A stretch of DNA of 64,000 nt from Reyranella sp. Lineage in GTDB: Bacteria; Pseudomonadota; Alphaproteobacteria; Reyranellales; Reyranellaceae. Below the pieces are notes generated by a model, which worked only from the letters and a program-made list of their open reading frames with translations, did not search any database and was not told the origin of the DNA. The stretch spans positions 27,757-91,756 of the forward strand of contig JAIEOV010000046.1 in NCBI GenBank assembly GCA_019750135.1, read 5' to 3'. The translations under genes and the position numbers were made by a program. Positions 1 to 7,523 of this stretch are shown here, piece by piece (within the stretch, counting starts at the first letter, position 1; every line of letters begins with the position of its first letter).

Positions 1-177
1 AAGATCGCGCATTACACCATCGCCGCCTATGGCACTGCAGCAGCGCTCGCCGGCCAGCTCTATTTGCGTGACGACCAGAACCTGCTGCGTGAAAGCCTCG
101 ACGAAGAGAAGAAAACCGACTTCATGCTGAGCCGGCTCGCCAAGAGCGAGGTCAACCAGAACGCGCTCGCGGCCTAG
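1..177 (+). CDS. DUF892 (YciE/YciF-like) ferritin-like protein, C-terminal part
   Basis: The window opens inside a reading frame whose last 58 codons are present and end at TAG 175-177. The visible part starts KIAHYTIAAYGTAAALA and continues as a charged helix, which matches the last helix of the DUF892 ferritin-like family. In that family a conserved histidine/tyrosine-rich helix contributes to a di-iron four-helix bundle, and members are linked to stress responses. The metal ligands of the other helices lie outside the window, so iron binding cannot be checked. The gene ends 14 bases before the first operator of the following arsR-type regulator and is probably a separate transcription unit. 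Confidence 0.7.
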   Translation, partial: KIAHYTIAAYGTAAALAGQLYLRDDQNLLRESLDEEKKTDFMLSRLAKSEVNQNALAA

Positions 178-191
178 CCGGGCGCATCATT

Positions 192-211
192 ATTCAACCA
201 TATGGTTGACA
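192..211. promoter_or_regulatory. Upstream operator copy for the ArsR-type regulator
   Basis: The sequence ATTCAACCATATGGTTGACA is a near-perfect inverted repeat centred at 201/202 and differs from the second copy (231-250) only in its last bases. It overlaps the -35 hexamer TTGACA at 206-211. The two copies are 39 bp centre to centre. Paired identical palindromes flanking the promoter of an ArsR-family gene are best read as autoregulatory operators; this is inference from position and symmetry. Confidence 0.75.
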
Positions 212-233
212 ATAGGCAGCATACACCTATATT
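206..233 (+). promoter_or_regulatory. Sigma-70 type promoter of the arsR-AHSA1 operon
   Basis: A consensus -35 TTGACA (206-211) is followed after 16 bp by TATATT (228-233), which matches five of six positions of the -10 consensus. Transcription would start about seven bases downstream, at roughly 240-241, which is the A of the ATG at 241. The mRNA would therefore have no leader. Both hexamers are overlapped by operator palindromes, so a bound repressor would block polymerase directly. Confidence 0.7.
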
Positions 234-250
234 CAACCATATGGTTGAAT
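231..250. promoter_or_regulatory. Downstream operator copy, overlapping -10 and start codon
   Basis: ATTCAACCATATGGTTGAAT is a perfect 20-bp palindrome centred at 240/241. Its left half covers the end of the -10 box, and its right half contains the ATG at 241 and the first codons (Met-Val-Glu) of the regulator. It is therefore operator and coding sequence at the same time. Confidence 0.8.
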
Positions 251-609
251 TAAATGCGCCTCAGTTGGACTCGGTCTTCCACGCCCTCGGCGATGCCACC
301 CGCCGGCAGATGCTGCGCGACCTGACGGACGGCGAGCGCACGGTCGGTCAGCTCGCCCAGCCCTTCTCGATCTCGCTCGCGGCCGCGTCCAAGCACATCA
401 AGGCGCTGGAGAATGCCGGTTTGATCCGGCGCGAGGTGCGCGGCCGCACCCACCTTTGCCACCTCGAGCCCGGACCGCTCGCCAGCGCCCACCAGTGGCT
501 GAATCACTACGAGCGCTACTGGAGCGACCGGCTCGCGCGCCTCGAAGAGATTCTCCTCGAGGAGGACGCCCGGAAATCCCCGCCTGCCAGGAAAGGAGAC
601 GACCAATGA
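241..609 (+). CDS. ArsR/SmtB-family transcriptional repressor
   Basis: This 122-residue protein has a winged-helix fold typical of ArsR-family repressors: FHALGDATRRQMLRDL is the first helix, and the segment SISLAAASKHIKALENAGLI is the helix-turn-helix with the usual S/A-x-x-x-KH-L-x-L-x-x-A-G-L signature, followed by the wing. No ArsR-type cysteine metal site (CxC) is visible, so it belongs to the non-metal ArsR class that is commonly paired with AHSA1/SRPBCC proteins. An in-frame ATG exists at 202, but it lies in the -35 region. The promoter geometry and the family's usual N-terminus favour 241. The stop overlaps the next start (ATGA, 606-609), so the two genes are translationally coupled. 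Autoregulation through the flanking palindromes is inferred. Confidence 0.9.
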   Translation: MVELNAPQLDSVFHALGDATRRQMLRDLTDGERTVGQLAQPFSISLAAASKHIKALENAGLIRREVRGRTHLCHLEPGPLASAHQWLNHYERYWSDRLARLEEILLEEDARKSPPARKGDDQ

Positions 610-1139
610 CCGACGCCGCGACCGTGGACCCGTATGGCCTGCTGACCGAGCCGGCCACCTTGAAGATCCAGCGTCTGCTGCCTGGCCCGGTCGAGCGCAT
701 CTGGGTCTACCTCACCGAGAGCGACATGCGCCGCAAATGGCTGGCGTCCGGCTTCATGGAGATGAAGGTCGGCGCGCCGTTCGAGCTGGTGTGGCGCAAC
801 AACGAGCTCACCGATCCACCCGGCCAGCGCCCGGAAGGTTTTGCCGACGAACATCGCATGCAGAGCCGGATCACCGAGCTCGATCCGCCGCGCAAGATCT
901 CCTTCACCTGGCAGAACAGCGGCGACGTCACCTTCGAGCTCGAGCCCAAGGGCGACAAGGTGCTGCTCACCGTCACCCATCGCCGCCTGCCCGACCGGCG
1001 CACCATGCTGATGGTCGGCCCGGGCTGGCACATGCACCTCGACATGCTCGCCGCACGCGTGAGCGGCAGCGAGATCGGGCCGTTCTGGGATGGCTGGCTG
1101 CGCCTGCAGAAGGAATACGAGACGCGTCTGGCGAAATGA
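606..1139 (+). CDS. SRPBCC/AHSA1 domain protein
   Basis: This 177-residue protein belongs to the START-like SRPBCC superfamily, AHSA1 branch. The helix-grip fold is recognisable from LKIQRLLPGPVERIWVYLTESDMRRKWLASG at the N-terminus and from the C-terminal helix with GPGWHMHLD and the WDGWLRLQKEYETRL end. These proteins bind hydrophobic ligands in a cavity, and the ligand here is unknown. The gene starts inside the stop codon of the ArsR-family gene and has GGAG upstream (AAGGAGACGACC). The arsR-AHSA1 pairing is widespread in proteobacteria and usually means that the repressor controls expression of its partner. No enzymatic residue can be assigned. Confidence 0.88.
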   Translation: MTDAATVDPYGLLTEPATLKIQRLLPGPVERIWVYLTESDMRRKWLASGFMEMKVGAPFELVWRNNELTDPPGQRPEGFADEHRMQSRITELDPPRKISFTWQNSGDVTFELEPKGDKVLLTVTHRRLPDRRTMLMVGPGWHMHLDMLAARVSGSEIGPFWDGWLRLQKEYETRLAK

Positions 1140-1148
1140 CGTCTTCGG

Positions 1149-1203
1149 AGCGCGGACCTCCAGGTCCGCTCATGATCATGATGCGGACCTGGAGGTCCGC
1201 GCT
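1149..1203. repeat. Intergenic palindromic element between convergent genes
   Basis: Two 21-base arms (1149-1169 and 1183-1203) are exact reverse complements, separated by 13 bases that contain the palindrome ATGATCAT. Each arm is itself nearly palindromic (GCGGACCT-CC-AGGTCCGC). The element sits between a plus-strand and a minus-strand stop, so it could act as a bidirectional terminator. A related element with the same CCGCTCATGA core occurs at 23061-23130, which suggests a REP-like family. Confidence 0.8.
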
Positions 1204-1219
1204 ACGAAGAACACGAGCG

Positions 1220-1759
1220 TTAGCGGCTGACGCCCGCCGGCGCGCGGACGTTGGCGTAGTTGGACCGCACCTCGTGCTTCAGCTTGACCGTGCCCTGTTC
1301 CATCATGGCAACCGTTTGGCGCAGCGGCAGGCCGGACGCGGTCGAGATCCAGATCTGTGAATCGCTGCCGCCGGTAGCGGTCTTGCTCTGCACGCGGTAG
1401 AGCTCGGCCGGCTGGCCGTCGACAGCCTCGTTGCGCACGCGCGTGCAGCTGTGCTCGCCCTTGGTCATGGCCTGACGGGCATCGTCGGCCGCCTTCGCGG
1501 CATCGTAGGGGCGCGCCATCCACTGGCCGCGCACCTGCATGTAGAACGTATCGCCGAGACGGATCATCTCGTTCTGCATCGGCTTGTCCGGCGCGGCGGC
1601 GGTTTCGATCGTCACCTTCTGGTGCACGGGCGCCGCCGTCTGCTTCAGGACCGCCTGCAGCACGGCCTGGCAGGCCGCGTCGTCGGCACGGGCGCCCGCC
1701 CCCGCTGCGCCGCAGGCAATGACGAACACGGCAACGGACGGCAGCCGGCCAGCGATCAT
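1220..1759 (-). CDS. Secreted hypothetical protein
   Basis: This is a 179-residue protein with a signal peptide (hydrophobic stretch SVAVFVIACGAAGAGA, likely cleaved near ARA-DD). The mature part starts with a helical DDAACQAVLQAVLKQ segment. It then reads as beta strands with the phrases RLGDTFYMQVRGQWM and QIWISTASGLPLRQTV, reminiscent of periplasmic lipoprotein-carrier-like (LolA/LolB) or outer-membrane-sorting beta folds. Two cysteines (near 29 and 104) could form a disulfide. I do not recognise a named family, and function is unknown. It is transcribed alone, away from msrB, with about 80 bp between the two starts. Confidence 0.7.
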   Translation of the reverse strand: MIAGRLPSVAVFVIACGAAGAGARADDAACQAVLQAVLKQTAAPVHQKVTIETAAAPDKPMQNEMIRLGDTFYMQVRGQWMARPYDAAKAADDARQAMTKGEHSCTRVRNEAVDGQPAELYRVQSKTATGGSDSQIWISTASGLPLRQTVAMMEQGTVKLKHEVRSNYANVRAPAGVSR

Positions 1760-1839
1760 GCTGCGGTTTTATCAGGTCGGGGGAGGCTTGCGCGACGGTG
1801 TTTTCAGCCTATATGGTCTGTCTCCCACAGGAGCAGACG

Positions 1840-2289
1840 ATGCCGACCTACGCCAAGTCCAAAGAGGCCCTGTCGAAGCTCACGCCCGAGCAGTATCGCG
1901 TCACCCAGCAGAGCGGCACCGAGATGCCCGGCACCGGCGCGCTGCTGCACAACAAGGAGCCCGGCATCTACGTCGACATCGTTTCGGGCGAGCCCCTGTT
2001 CGCCTCGTCCGACAAGTACGAATCGGGCTGCGGCTGGCCCTCCTTCACCAAGCCGATCGAGCCGGCCAACGTCGCCGAGCTCAACGACACCACACACGGC
2101 ATGATCCGCACCGAGGTGCGATCCAAGCATGGCGACAGCCATCTCGGGCACGTATTCCCTGACGGGCCGCGGGATCGCGGCGGCCTGCGCTACTGCATCA
2201 ATTCGGCCTCGCTGCGCTTCGTCCATCGCGACGACATGAAAGCGGCAGGCTATGGCGACTATCTCGACCAGGTGGAGGACGTGCGATGA
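1840..2289 (+). CDS. msrB: Peptide-methionine (R)-S-oxide reductase MsrB
   Basis: The 149-residue protein reduces the R epimer of methionine sulfoxide in proteins. Family motifs are clear: GEPLFASSDKYESGCGWPSF (residues 50-69), HLGHVFPDGP (101-110) and RYCINSASLRF with the catalytic cysteine at 119. Cys64 in GCGWPSF is the probable resolving cysteine. The two CxxC zinc motifs of zinc-type MsrB are absent, so this is the zinc-free form. The start at 1840 is preceded by AGGAG six bases upstream, which favours it over an upstream in-frame ATG at 1798. There is no export signal, so it is cytoplasmic. Its stop overlaps msrA (ATGA), giving an msrBA operon that repairs both epimers. Confidence 0.95.
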   Translation: MPTYAKSKEALSKLTPEQYRVTQQSGTEMPGTGALLHNKEPGIYVDIVSGEPLFASSDKYESGCGWPSFTKPIEPANVAELNDTTHGMIRTEVRSKHGDSHLGHVFPDGPRDRGGLRYCINSASLRFVHRDDMKAAGYGDYLDQVEDVR

Positions 2290-2804
2290 GCCAAGAACGC
2301 GCAGTGCTGGCCGGCGGCTGCTTCTGGGGCATGCAGGACCTGATCCGCAAGCAGCCTGGCATCCTGACGACGCGGGTCGGCTATACAGGCGGCCATGTGG
2401 CCAACGCGACCTACCGCAACCATGCCGGCCACGCCGAGGCGATCGAGATCATCTACGATCCGGCCAAGACCAGCTTCCGGCAGATCCTGGAATTCTTCTT
2501 CCAGATCCACGATCCGACGACCCTGAATCGCCAGGGCAACGACCTCGGCACCAGCTATCGCTCGGCGATCTTCTACACGAACGACGAGCAGCGCCGGATC
2601 GCCGAGGACACCATCGCCGACGTCGAGGCCTCTGGCCTGTGGCCCGGGAAGGTCGTGACCGAGGTGACCAAGGTTTCCGACTTCTGGGAAGCCGAACCCG
2701 AGCACCAGGATTACCTAGAGCGCATTCCCAACGGCTACACCTGCCACTTCATCCGGCCGGGCTGGAAGCTTCCGGTGCGGGCGAAGGCGGCGCAGCGGGC
2801 TTGA
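2286..2804 (+). CDS. msrA: Peptide-methionine (S)-S-oxide reductase MsrA
   Basis: This 172-residue protein reduces methionine-S-sulfoxide. The catalytic cysteine is Cys12 in GGCFWGM, and the family segments TTRVGYTGG, YRNHAGHAEAIEI, FFQIHDPTTLNRQGNDLGTSYRS and FWEAEPEHQDYL are all present and in order. A second cysteine in GYTCHF near residue 155 may resolve the disulfide. Length is normal for a short MsrA. It starts within the msrB stop codon, so the two enzymes are made together. The stop lies nine bases from the convergent end of the next gene. Confidence 0.96.
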   Translation: MSQERAVLAGGCFWGMQDLIRKQPGILTTRVGYTGGHVANATYRNHAGHAEAIEIIYDPAKTSFRQILEFFFQIHDPTTLNRQGNDLGTSYRSAIFYTNDEQRRIAEDTIADVEASGLWPGKVVTEVTKVSDFWEAEPEHQDYLERIPNGYTCHFIRPGWKLPVRAKAAQRA

Positions 2805-2813
2805 CGGTTCGCC

Positions 2814-4706
2814 TCACGTCGAGCTCGGCAAGGCAAAGTCGGCGCCCGTCAATTTGACCAGCGTGCCGTCCAGGCGCGCTTGTTCGGCTGCAAATGCAAA
2901 GACCAGGCCCCTGATCGCGTCATCCACGTCGGTCACGGGCGCCGGCGCACGTCCGGCGCAGGCGTTCAGGAATTCATGCATGGTCACGATGTCGCCGCCA
3001 CCGTGTCCTTCTTGGCTGCTCTCCTTTGTGGTCAGGTCGATCGGCGACTGCTCGATGTCGGTGAACGTGACGGAGATTTGCCCGTCTTCGAACAATCCAT
3101 CGAGGCGAGCACGGTCCCCGATCAAGGTGACCCGGCGTTCTCCGCGCCTCGGCCCCTGCATGGCGAGATAAAAAGTCCCGCGCGTGCCATTGTCGAGCTC
3201 GAACGACACGACCTGATTGTCGATGATGTCCTTGTCGTCCCGGTAGACACAGCGATCCAGACCGAAGGCCGTCGGATCAGCACCTTCCGCGGCGGAGCGG
3301 CGCTCATTGAGCGCCGTGTCGACATGTGAGCAATCGCGGTGCCTCGGACACTGCGAGCAGAAGGGCGCGGGAGGTGGACCGACGAAAGTATCCAGCCCTC
3401 CGAAGCTGGTGACCGTCCGCGGCCTCGCATCCAGCAGCCAGCAGCCAGCATACGAGATCGAGGTCATGGCAACCCTTGTGCACCATGAGGCCGCCCGACC
3501 GCTTCGACTGGGCATGCCAGCGCCGCATGTAGGCGCCGCCGTGGCGCAATTCCAATTGCTCGCTGAGGCCGCGATGCGGATCGGGCCCAAGACATCCTGG
3601 CGCACCAACGCTCGGATCGCGGCGTAGAAAGGAGCCTGCCGATATGCGTAACCGAGCTGGAGTATCCGACCGCTCTGCTGCCAGGCAGCCAGGATCGCCT
3701 TGGCGTCGATGGCCGTCGTTGCCAGCGGCTTTTCGAGGAAGACATGCTTCCCCGCGCGGAATGCCGCCTCGGCCACGTGCCGATGCTGGTCGTCCGGGAC
3801 GGTGACGATGACCGCATCGATGCCCGGATCGGTCAACATATCGTCCATGCGGGTTGCGCCGCGGACGTCCTTGCCGAAGAGCTTCATGGCATCGGCCAGT
3901 CGGCTTGGGGAATGATCGATGAGCCAGGCGACCTCCACGCCCGCCATGCCTTGCGCCAATCCGCCGAGCCATAGCCCGCGGTTGCCGACGCCGACGACGG
4001 CACAACGGATCGTCTTGTCCGGTCGCGTCCAGACCGGGCGTGCGCCCGCCGTCGAAGCGGCGAGCGCATGCACGTCTTTTGCCGGTTCGAGCAGCGCGGA
4101 ATAGCGCCCCCCGTTGATGTTGGGATCGCTGTTGTCCGACGCCGAGAAATACACGACGTTTCCCCAGACCGAGTAGCCGCCGCGTCCGGCCTTTTGGATC
4201 GTGTCATGGACGGTGTGGGCAGGGCCGAGCCGCTGGCCCTCCTCCAGCAATCGCAGCCTGCAGCGATGTGGATGCTCGTTGCTGTCGGTCAGGTCGTGAA
4301 GCTCCGGCGGAAGCTCGGCGATCCATCCCGCCGTTCCTGCGCGCCGGAACGGGGCTGGAAGCGGCCACGTCTTGCGCTCGGGGTCTGCCGGCAGCCGCGC
4401 CGTATAGGTCCGACCATTGCTGTTGGGATCGCTGTTGTCCGACGTCGCGAAGTAGACGGCACCGTACCAGAACGAGTAGCGGCCCCCGCCGACATTGCGG
4501 ATCGTCTCGTGAACGCCGTGCGCGGGACCGAGGGCGGCTTCGCCTTCGAACAACTGCAATCGCGAGCGAGAAGGTTCTTCGTTGCCATCCGTCAGCGAAT
4601 GGAGCTCGGCCGGCAACCGTGCAACCCAGCCGAAAGGACCCTCGGGCCGAAAAGGGGCCTCCAATATCCAGCTCGTGGCGCCGTCGGGTTCGGACTTGCC
4701 GGTCAT
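2814..4706 (-). CDS. Gfo/Idh/MocA-type oxidoreductase with tandem N-terminal domain, frame-shifted internally
   Basis: The protein (about 630 residues) begins with two copies of a roughly 90-residue module. Each copy carries an ELHxLTDxNE motif, an LGPAHxVHxTI motif and a Y-F-x-x-SDNSDPNxNG motif. A Gfo/Idh/MocA dehydrogenase follows: a Rossmann fold (AVVGVGNRGLWLGG), then the EKPLA motif that holds NAD(P) and substrate. The C-terminal dimer domain is also present. Between about 3552 and 3431 the annotated frame reads nonsense, while the next frame reads LRHGGAYMRRWHAQ then GGLMVHKGCHDLDLVCWLL, the expected catalytic histidine segment. One G seems lost near 3552 and one 7-base unit gained in 3430-3451, restoring frame. 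ATG 4706 is chosen, with AGGAGG upstream; TTG 4715 and ATG 4742 are alternatives. Confidence 0.75.
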   Translation of the reverse strand: MTGKSEPDGATSWILEAPFRPEGPFGWVARLPAELHSLTDGNEEPSRSRLQLFEGEAALGPAHGVHETIRNVGGGRYSFWYGAVYFATSDNSDPNSNGRTYTARLPADPERKTWPLPAPFRRAGTAGWIAELPPELHDLTDSNEHPHRCRLRLLEEGQRLGPAHTVHDTIQKAGRGGYSVWGNVVYFSASDNSDPNINGGRYSALLEPAKDVHALAASTAGARPVWTRPDKTIRCAVVGVGNRGLWLGGLAQGMAGVEVAWLIDHSPSRLADAMKLFGKDVRGATRMDDMLTDPGIDAVIVTVPDDQHRHVAEAAFRAGKHVFLEKPLATTAIDAKAILAAWQQSGRILQLGYAYRQAPFYAAIRALVRQDVLGPIRIAASASNWNCATAAPTCGAGMPSRSGRAASWCTRVAMTSISYAGCWLLDARPRTVTSFGGLDTFVGPPPAPFCSQCPRHRDCSHVDTALNERRSAAEGADPTAFGLDRCVYRDDKDIIDNQVVSFELDNGTRGTFYLAMQGPRRGERRVTLIGDRARLDGLFEDGQISVTFTDIEQSPIDLTTKESSQEGHGGGDIVTMHEFLNACAGRAPAPVTDVDDAIRGLVFAFAAEQARLDGTLVKLTGADFALPSST

Positions 4707-4729
4707 CGCCGCCAATTTGCCTCCTGATC

Positions 4730-4915
4730 TCATGACGAGCAACGACCTCCGTCACCCCGCACGGGCGAAGGCGGCGGCGCGTCGGCGGGCCTCTCGCGGA
4801 AGATGGCGGTCTGACGAATGATCTCGCCGAGCAGCGGATGGACGAGCGACAGCACGAAGGCGAACCGCTCGTCGCCCTGATCGACATGGCTGATGGTGAG
4901 GGCGCCGGGACCGAG
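4730..4915 (-). pseudogene. C-terminal remnant resembling DUF4166-type protein
   Basis: On the minus strand a stretch reads GPGALTISHVDQGDERFAF followed by VLSLVHPLLGEIIRQTAIFRE, then a short run-out to a stop at 4730. The pattern of a beta strand, RFAF and HPLLGEI-x-x-Q-x-x-x-F resembles the C-terminal part of DUF4166-type domains. There is no credible start or N-terminal half upstream, because the divergent gene begins at 5009. I read it as a decayed gene end; the family assignment is tentative. Confidence 0.35.
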
Positions 4916-5008
4916 GCAAGGACACCTGAAAAAAGGCGCCGCGGCCTGTCGGCGTCGGGCCGGCCTGTTCGTCCTTGGAGCACACCCCTTCTCCAACAGG
5001 AGCCCGAG

Positions 5009-5668
5009 ATGCGTAGAATCGTTGTTTCGACCTTCACCAGCCTCGATGGCATCATGCAGGCGCCGGGCGGCCCGGCCGAGGATCCGACCGGCGGCTTCAC
5101 CTTGGGCGGCTGGACCTTTCCCTACTTCGACGAAGCGCTGGGTGCCGCCATGGGCGAGATTTTCGGCCGCCCGTTCGATCTGCTGCTCGGCCGCAAGACC
5201 TACGACATCTTCGCCGCGCACTGGCCCTATATCAGCGATCCCAGCGACGCCTTCGCCGCGATGTTCAATCGCATCACCAAGTACGTCGCCACGCACGCCG
5301 AGCCCAAGCTCGACTGGACGAACAGCCAGTGGCTGGGCAAGGACACGGTCGCGGCGCTGAAGAAGCTGAAGACCGAGGACGGTCCGGACCTGATGGTCCA
5401 GGGTTCCAGCGTGCTGCTGCAGACGCTGTGGAAGGAGAAGCTTGTCGACAAGTTCAGCGTCCTCACCTTCCCGGTCGTGCTGGGCAAGGGCAAGCGTCTG
5501 TTCGGCGAGGGCGTGCCGCCGGTCGCGCTGAGGACCGTCAAGTCGAGGTCCTTCCCGACCGGCGTGGTCGTGACCAACTACACGCCCGACGGCGCGGTCA
5601 AGACCGGCGACTTCGGCCATGCCGAGCCGAGCGCCGCCGAGCTCGAGCGGCGGCGCAAGCTCGGGTGA
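5009..5668 (+). CDS. Dihydrofolate reductase-like (RibD C-terminal domain) protein
   Basis: This 219-residue protein has the fold shared by DHFR and the RibD reductase domain: RRIVVSTFTSLDGIMQAPGG at the start, LLLGRKTYDIFAAHWP around residue 55-70, and the C-terminal VLTFPVVLGKGKRLF segment. The family (often annotated YyaP/YwjB-like) contains NADPH-binding reductases of unassigned substrate. It carries an insert (GGPAEDPTGGFTLGGWTFPY) seen in the larger members of the group. The start at 5009 has AGGAG six bases upstream. The open frame continues further upstream, but without family similarity. It stands alone between minus-strand neighbours. Confidence 0.88.
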   Translation: MRRIVVSTFTSLDGIMQAPGGPAEDPTGGFTLGGWTFPYFDEALGAAMGEIFGRPFDLLLGRKTYDIFAAHWPYISDPSDAFAAMFNRITKYVATHAEPKLDWTNSQWLGKDTVAALKKLKTEDGPDLMVQGSSVLLQTLWKEKLVDKFSVLTFPVVLGKGKRLFGEGVPPVALRTVKSRSFPTGVVVTNYTPDGAVKTGDFGHAEPSAAELERRRKLG

Positions 5669-5677
5669 TCGCCGAGG

Positions 5678-6682
5678 TCAGAGAGCCTCGATCCTGGCAG
5701 CCGCGATCACCTTCTTCCACTTGACGTCCTCGGCGGCCATGTAGGCGACCAATTCCTCCGCGCAGCGCGGCGTCTCGAGCACGCCGAGGCTGCGCATCCT
5801 GCAGACGATGGGTTCAGCCGTGAGGCCGGTCACAATGGCGTCGGACAAATCGCGCAGCAGCGCGCGACGAATGCCTGCCGGCGCGGCGACGTACCACCAG
5901 AGCGTGGATTCGAAGGCCCCGCCGCCGTATTCGGCGACCGTGGGTATGTCGGGGGCGGAGAACCATCGTCCGGCGGAGCTCACCGCCAGGGCGCGCAACG
6001 CTCCCGACCGGATGTACGGCAGATAGGCCGGCAGGTTGTCCACGGCGACCGGGACATTGCCCGCCAGCAGTTCCTTGGTCAGGGACGACCTGCTGCGATG
6101 AGACAGAGGGGCAAGGTCGATATCCAGGAGTCCCTTCATGTACTCCATGGTGAGATGCCCGACGCTGCCTTTACCGGGCGAACCGTAGCCCACCTTGCGG
6201 GCTTGCAATGACCGGCAGTGCGCGACGAGCTCGGCGATGGATCGACAAGGGAACGTCGGATGGACGACCAGGACGTTCGCCAGCGATCCGACCATGGCGA
6301 CGGGCGCAAAGCTCTCCATGTTGTCGTAAGGCAGATACTTGTAGACATACTGGTTGGTCGCGCCCGTCCCGATGTGACCCAGCAGCAGCGTGCGCCCGTC
6401 GGGCGCAGCCCTGGCCACGAGCTCCGCACTCACGTTGCCGTTGCCTCCGAGGCGGTTCTCCGTCGCAAAGTTCCAGCCCGTCGCCTCGCCGAGGATTTCC
6501 GCCACGGTGCGGGCAACGCAGTCGGTCGTGCCGCCTGCGGCGAACGGGACGACGAGACGCGCCGTCCTGTCGCCGGGACGAAGACGCTGTGCCCAGCCAC
6601 GGCGCGCCAGAGTCGGTCCCGCAAGCATGCCTGCGGCCAGACCGGTGGCGATTGCCGTACGTCGGCAAATGGCGTTTGGCAT
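5678..6682 (-). CDS. Bug/TctC-family tripartite tricarboxylate transporter receptor
   Basis: The 334-residue protein is a periplasmic solute receptor of the Bug family. An N-terminal Tat/Sec-like signal (RRTAIATGLAAGMLAGPTLA) precedes the mature domain. Diagnostic segments include RLVVPFAAGGTTDCVART, the ENRLGGNGNVSAELVARAAPDGRTLL stretch, and GYGSPGKGSVGHL. The late segment LRALAVSSAGRWFSAPDIPTVAE is also typical. Such receptors usually bind organic acids and deliver them to a TctAB permease. No tctA or tctB is nearby, so it is an orphan receptor, as is common where this family has expanded. The cyclase gene lies immediately upstream on the same strand with a 21-bp gap. Confidence 0.93.
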   Translation of the reverse strand: MPNAICRRTAIATGLAAGMLAGPTLARRGWAQRLRPGDRTARLVVPFAAGGTTDCVARTVAEILGEATGWNFATENRLGGNGNVSAELVARAAPDGRTLLLGHIGTGATNQYVYKYLPYDNMESFAPVAMVGSLANVLVVHPTFPCRSIAELVAHCRSLQARKVGYGSPGKGSVGHLTMEYMKGLLDIDLAPLSHRSRSSLTKELLAGNVPVAVDNLPAYLPYIRSGALRALAVSSAGRWFSAPDIPTVAEYGGGAFESTLWWYVAAPAGIRRALLRDLSDAIVTGLTAEPIVCRMRSLGVLETPRCAEELVAYMAAEDVKWKKVIAAARIEAL

Positions 6683-6703
6683 TCGACCCTCCTCTGCTGA
6701 CGA

Positions 6704-7342
6704 TCAATGGTCCCCATTCGCGCCCGCATGGACCGCGGGCAGGATCCGCACGAAACGGATCAGCCGATCGAAGCCCCTGAAGGGCAGGCTTTCCTCGCGG
6801 GTCGTCAGGTCGGCAAGCAGCGACCTCACTCTCGGGTGCTCGGCAACGACGTGGCTCAGCACGACGTCGTTGTCGTGGCTTTCGCTGCGCAACCGCGCCG
6901 CCAGGTTCACGGTCGACCCGAAATAGTCGAACCCGTTGTGGAGCTTGAGCCTGACGCTGCCTCCCGCATGGACGGCCAGCCTGAGGGCAAGGCGACGATC
7001 GGCATTTCCCGCCGCGTGCATCCAGTTGAAATCGGCGATGCGCTTCTGCACCGCGAGGGCCGTTCGCACGGCGTCGACCCAGCTGTGGAACGCCGCCAGC
7101 ACGCCGTCCCCGGTGGTCTTCACGACCTTGCCGTCGTGATCGAGCACGATGGCGGCGATGAACTCGAAGTGCCGGCGCACGATTTCGCAAGCTTCGGTGT
7201 CGCCGACTCGCTCATAGAGAGCCGACGAGCTCTGCAGGTCGGTGAAAAGGAAGGCGAGCGGCCTTACCGCAACTCCGTGCCGTGGCGACACGGTGCCTTC
7301 AACCGAAACAGTTCGCCGTATGGTCCTCGACAAGGCGACCAT
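6704..7342 (-). CDS. Stand-alone class III nucleotidyl cyclase domain protein
   Basis: This 212-residue protein is essentially one class III adenylate/guanylate cyclase catalytic domain. The metal-binding aspartates are Asp35 in FLFTDLQSS and Asp79 in KTTGDGVLAAF, and the transition-state Asn/Arg pair is in YFGSTVNLAARL. Homologues usually carry an additional N-terminal module (for example DUF5939) that is missing here. However, AGGAG seven bases before the ATG at 7342 supports this start, so the short form looks genuine. No membrane segment is visible, so it should be cytosolic. It would make cAMP (or cGMP) from the nucleoside triphosphate. The gene lies just upstream of the Bug receptor gene and may be cotranscribed with it. 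Confidence 0.85.
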   Translation of the reverse strand: MVALSRTIRRTVSVEGTVSPRHGVAVRPLAFLFTDLQSSSALYERVGDTEACEIVRRHFEFIAAIVLDHDGKVVKTTGDGVLAAFHSWVDAVRTALAVQKRIADFNWMHAAGNADRRLALRLAVHAGGSVRLKLHNGFDYFGSTVNLAARLRSESHDNDVVLSHVVAEHPRVRSLLADLTTREESLPFRGFDRLIRFVRILPAVHAGANGDH

Positions 7343-7523
7343 GTCCCCGCTCCTCCATAAGAATCGGTCGCAATGCGCGTCATGCCAGGACGAGTTTGCA
7401 CACGCGCCGTGAGTTCAGCGTTAGACGCAGGGGCCCGGATGGACGGCACGGCGGCCGAAAACGACTCACGGTGGAATCACGCACTTCCTGGCAACCTCAT
7501 GTGGCTGACCGGGGGAGAGTCGG

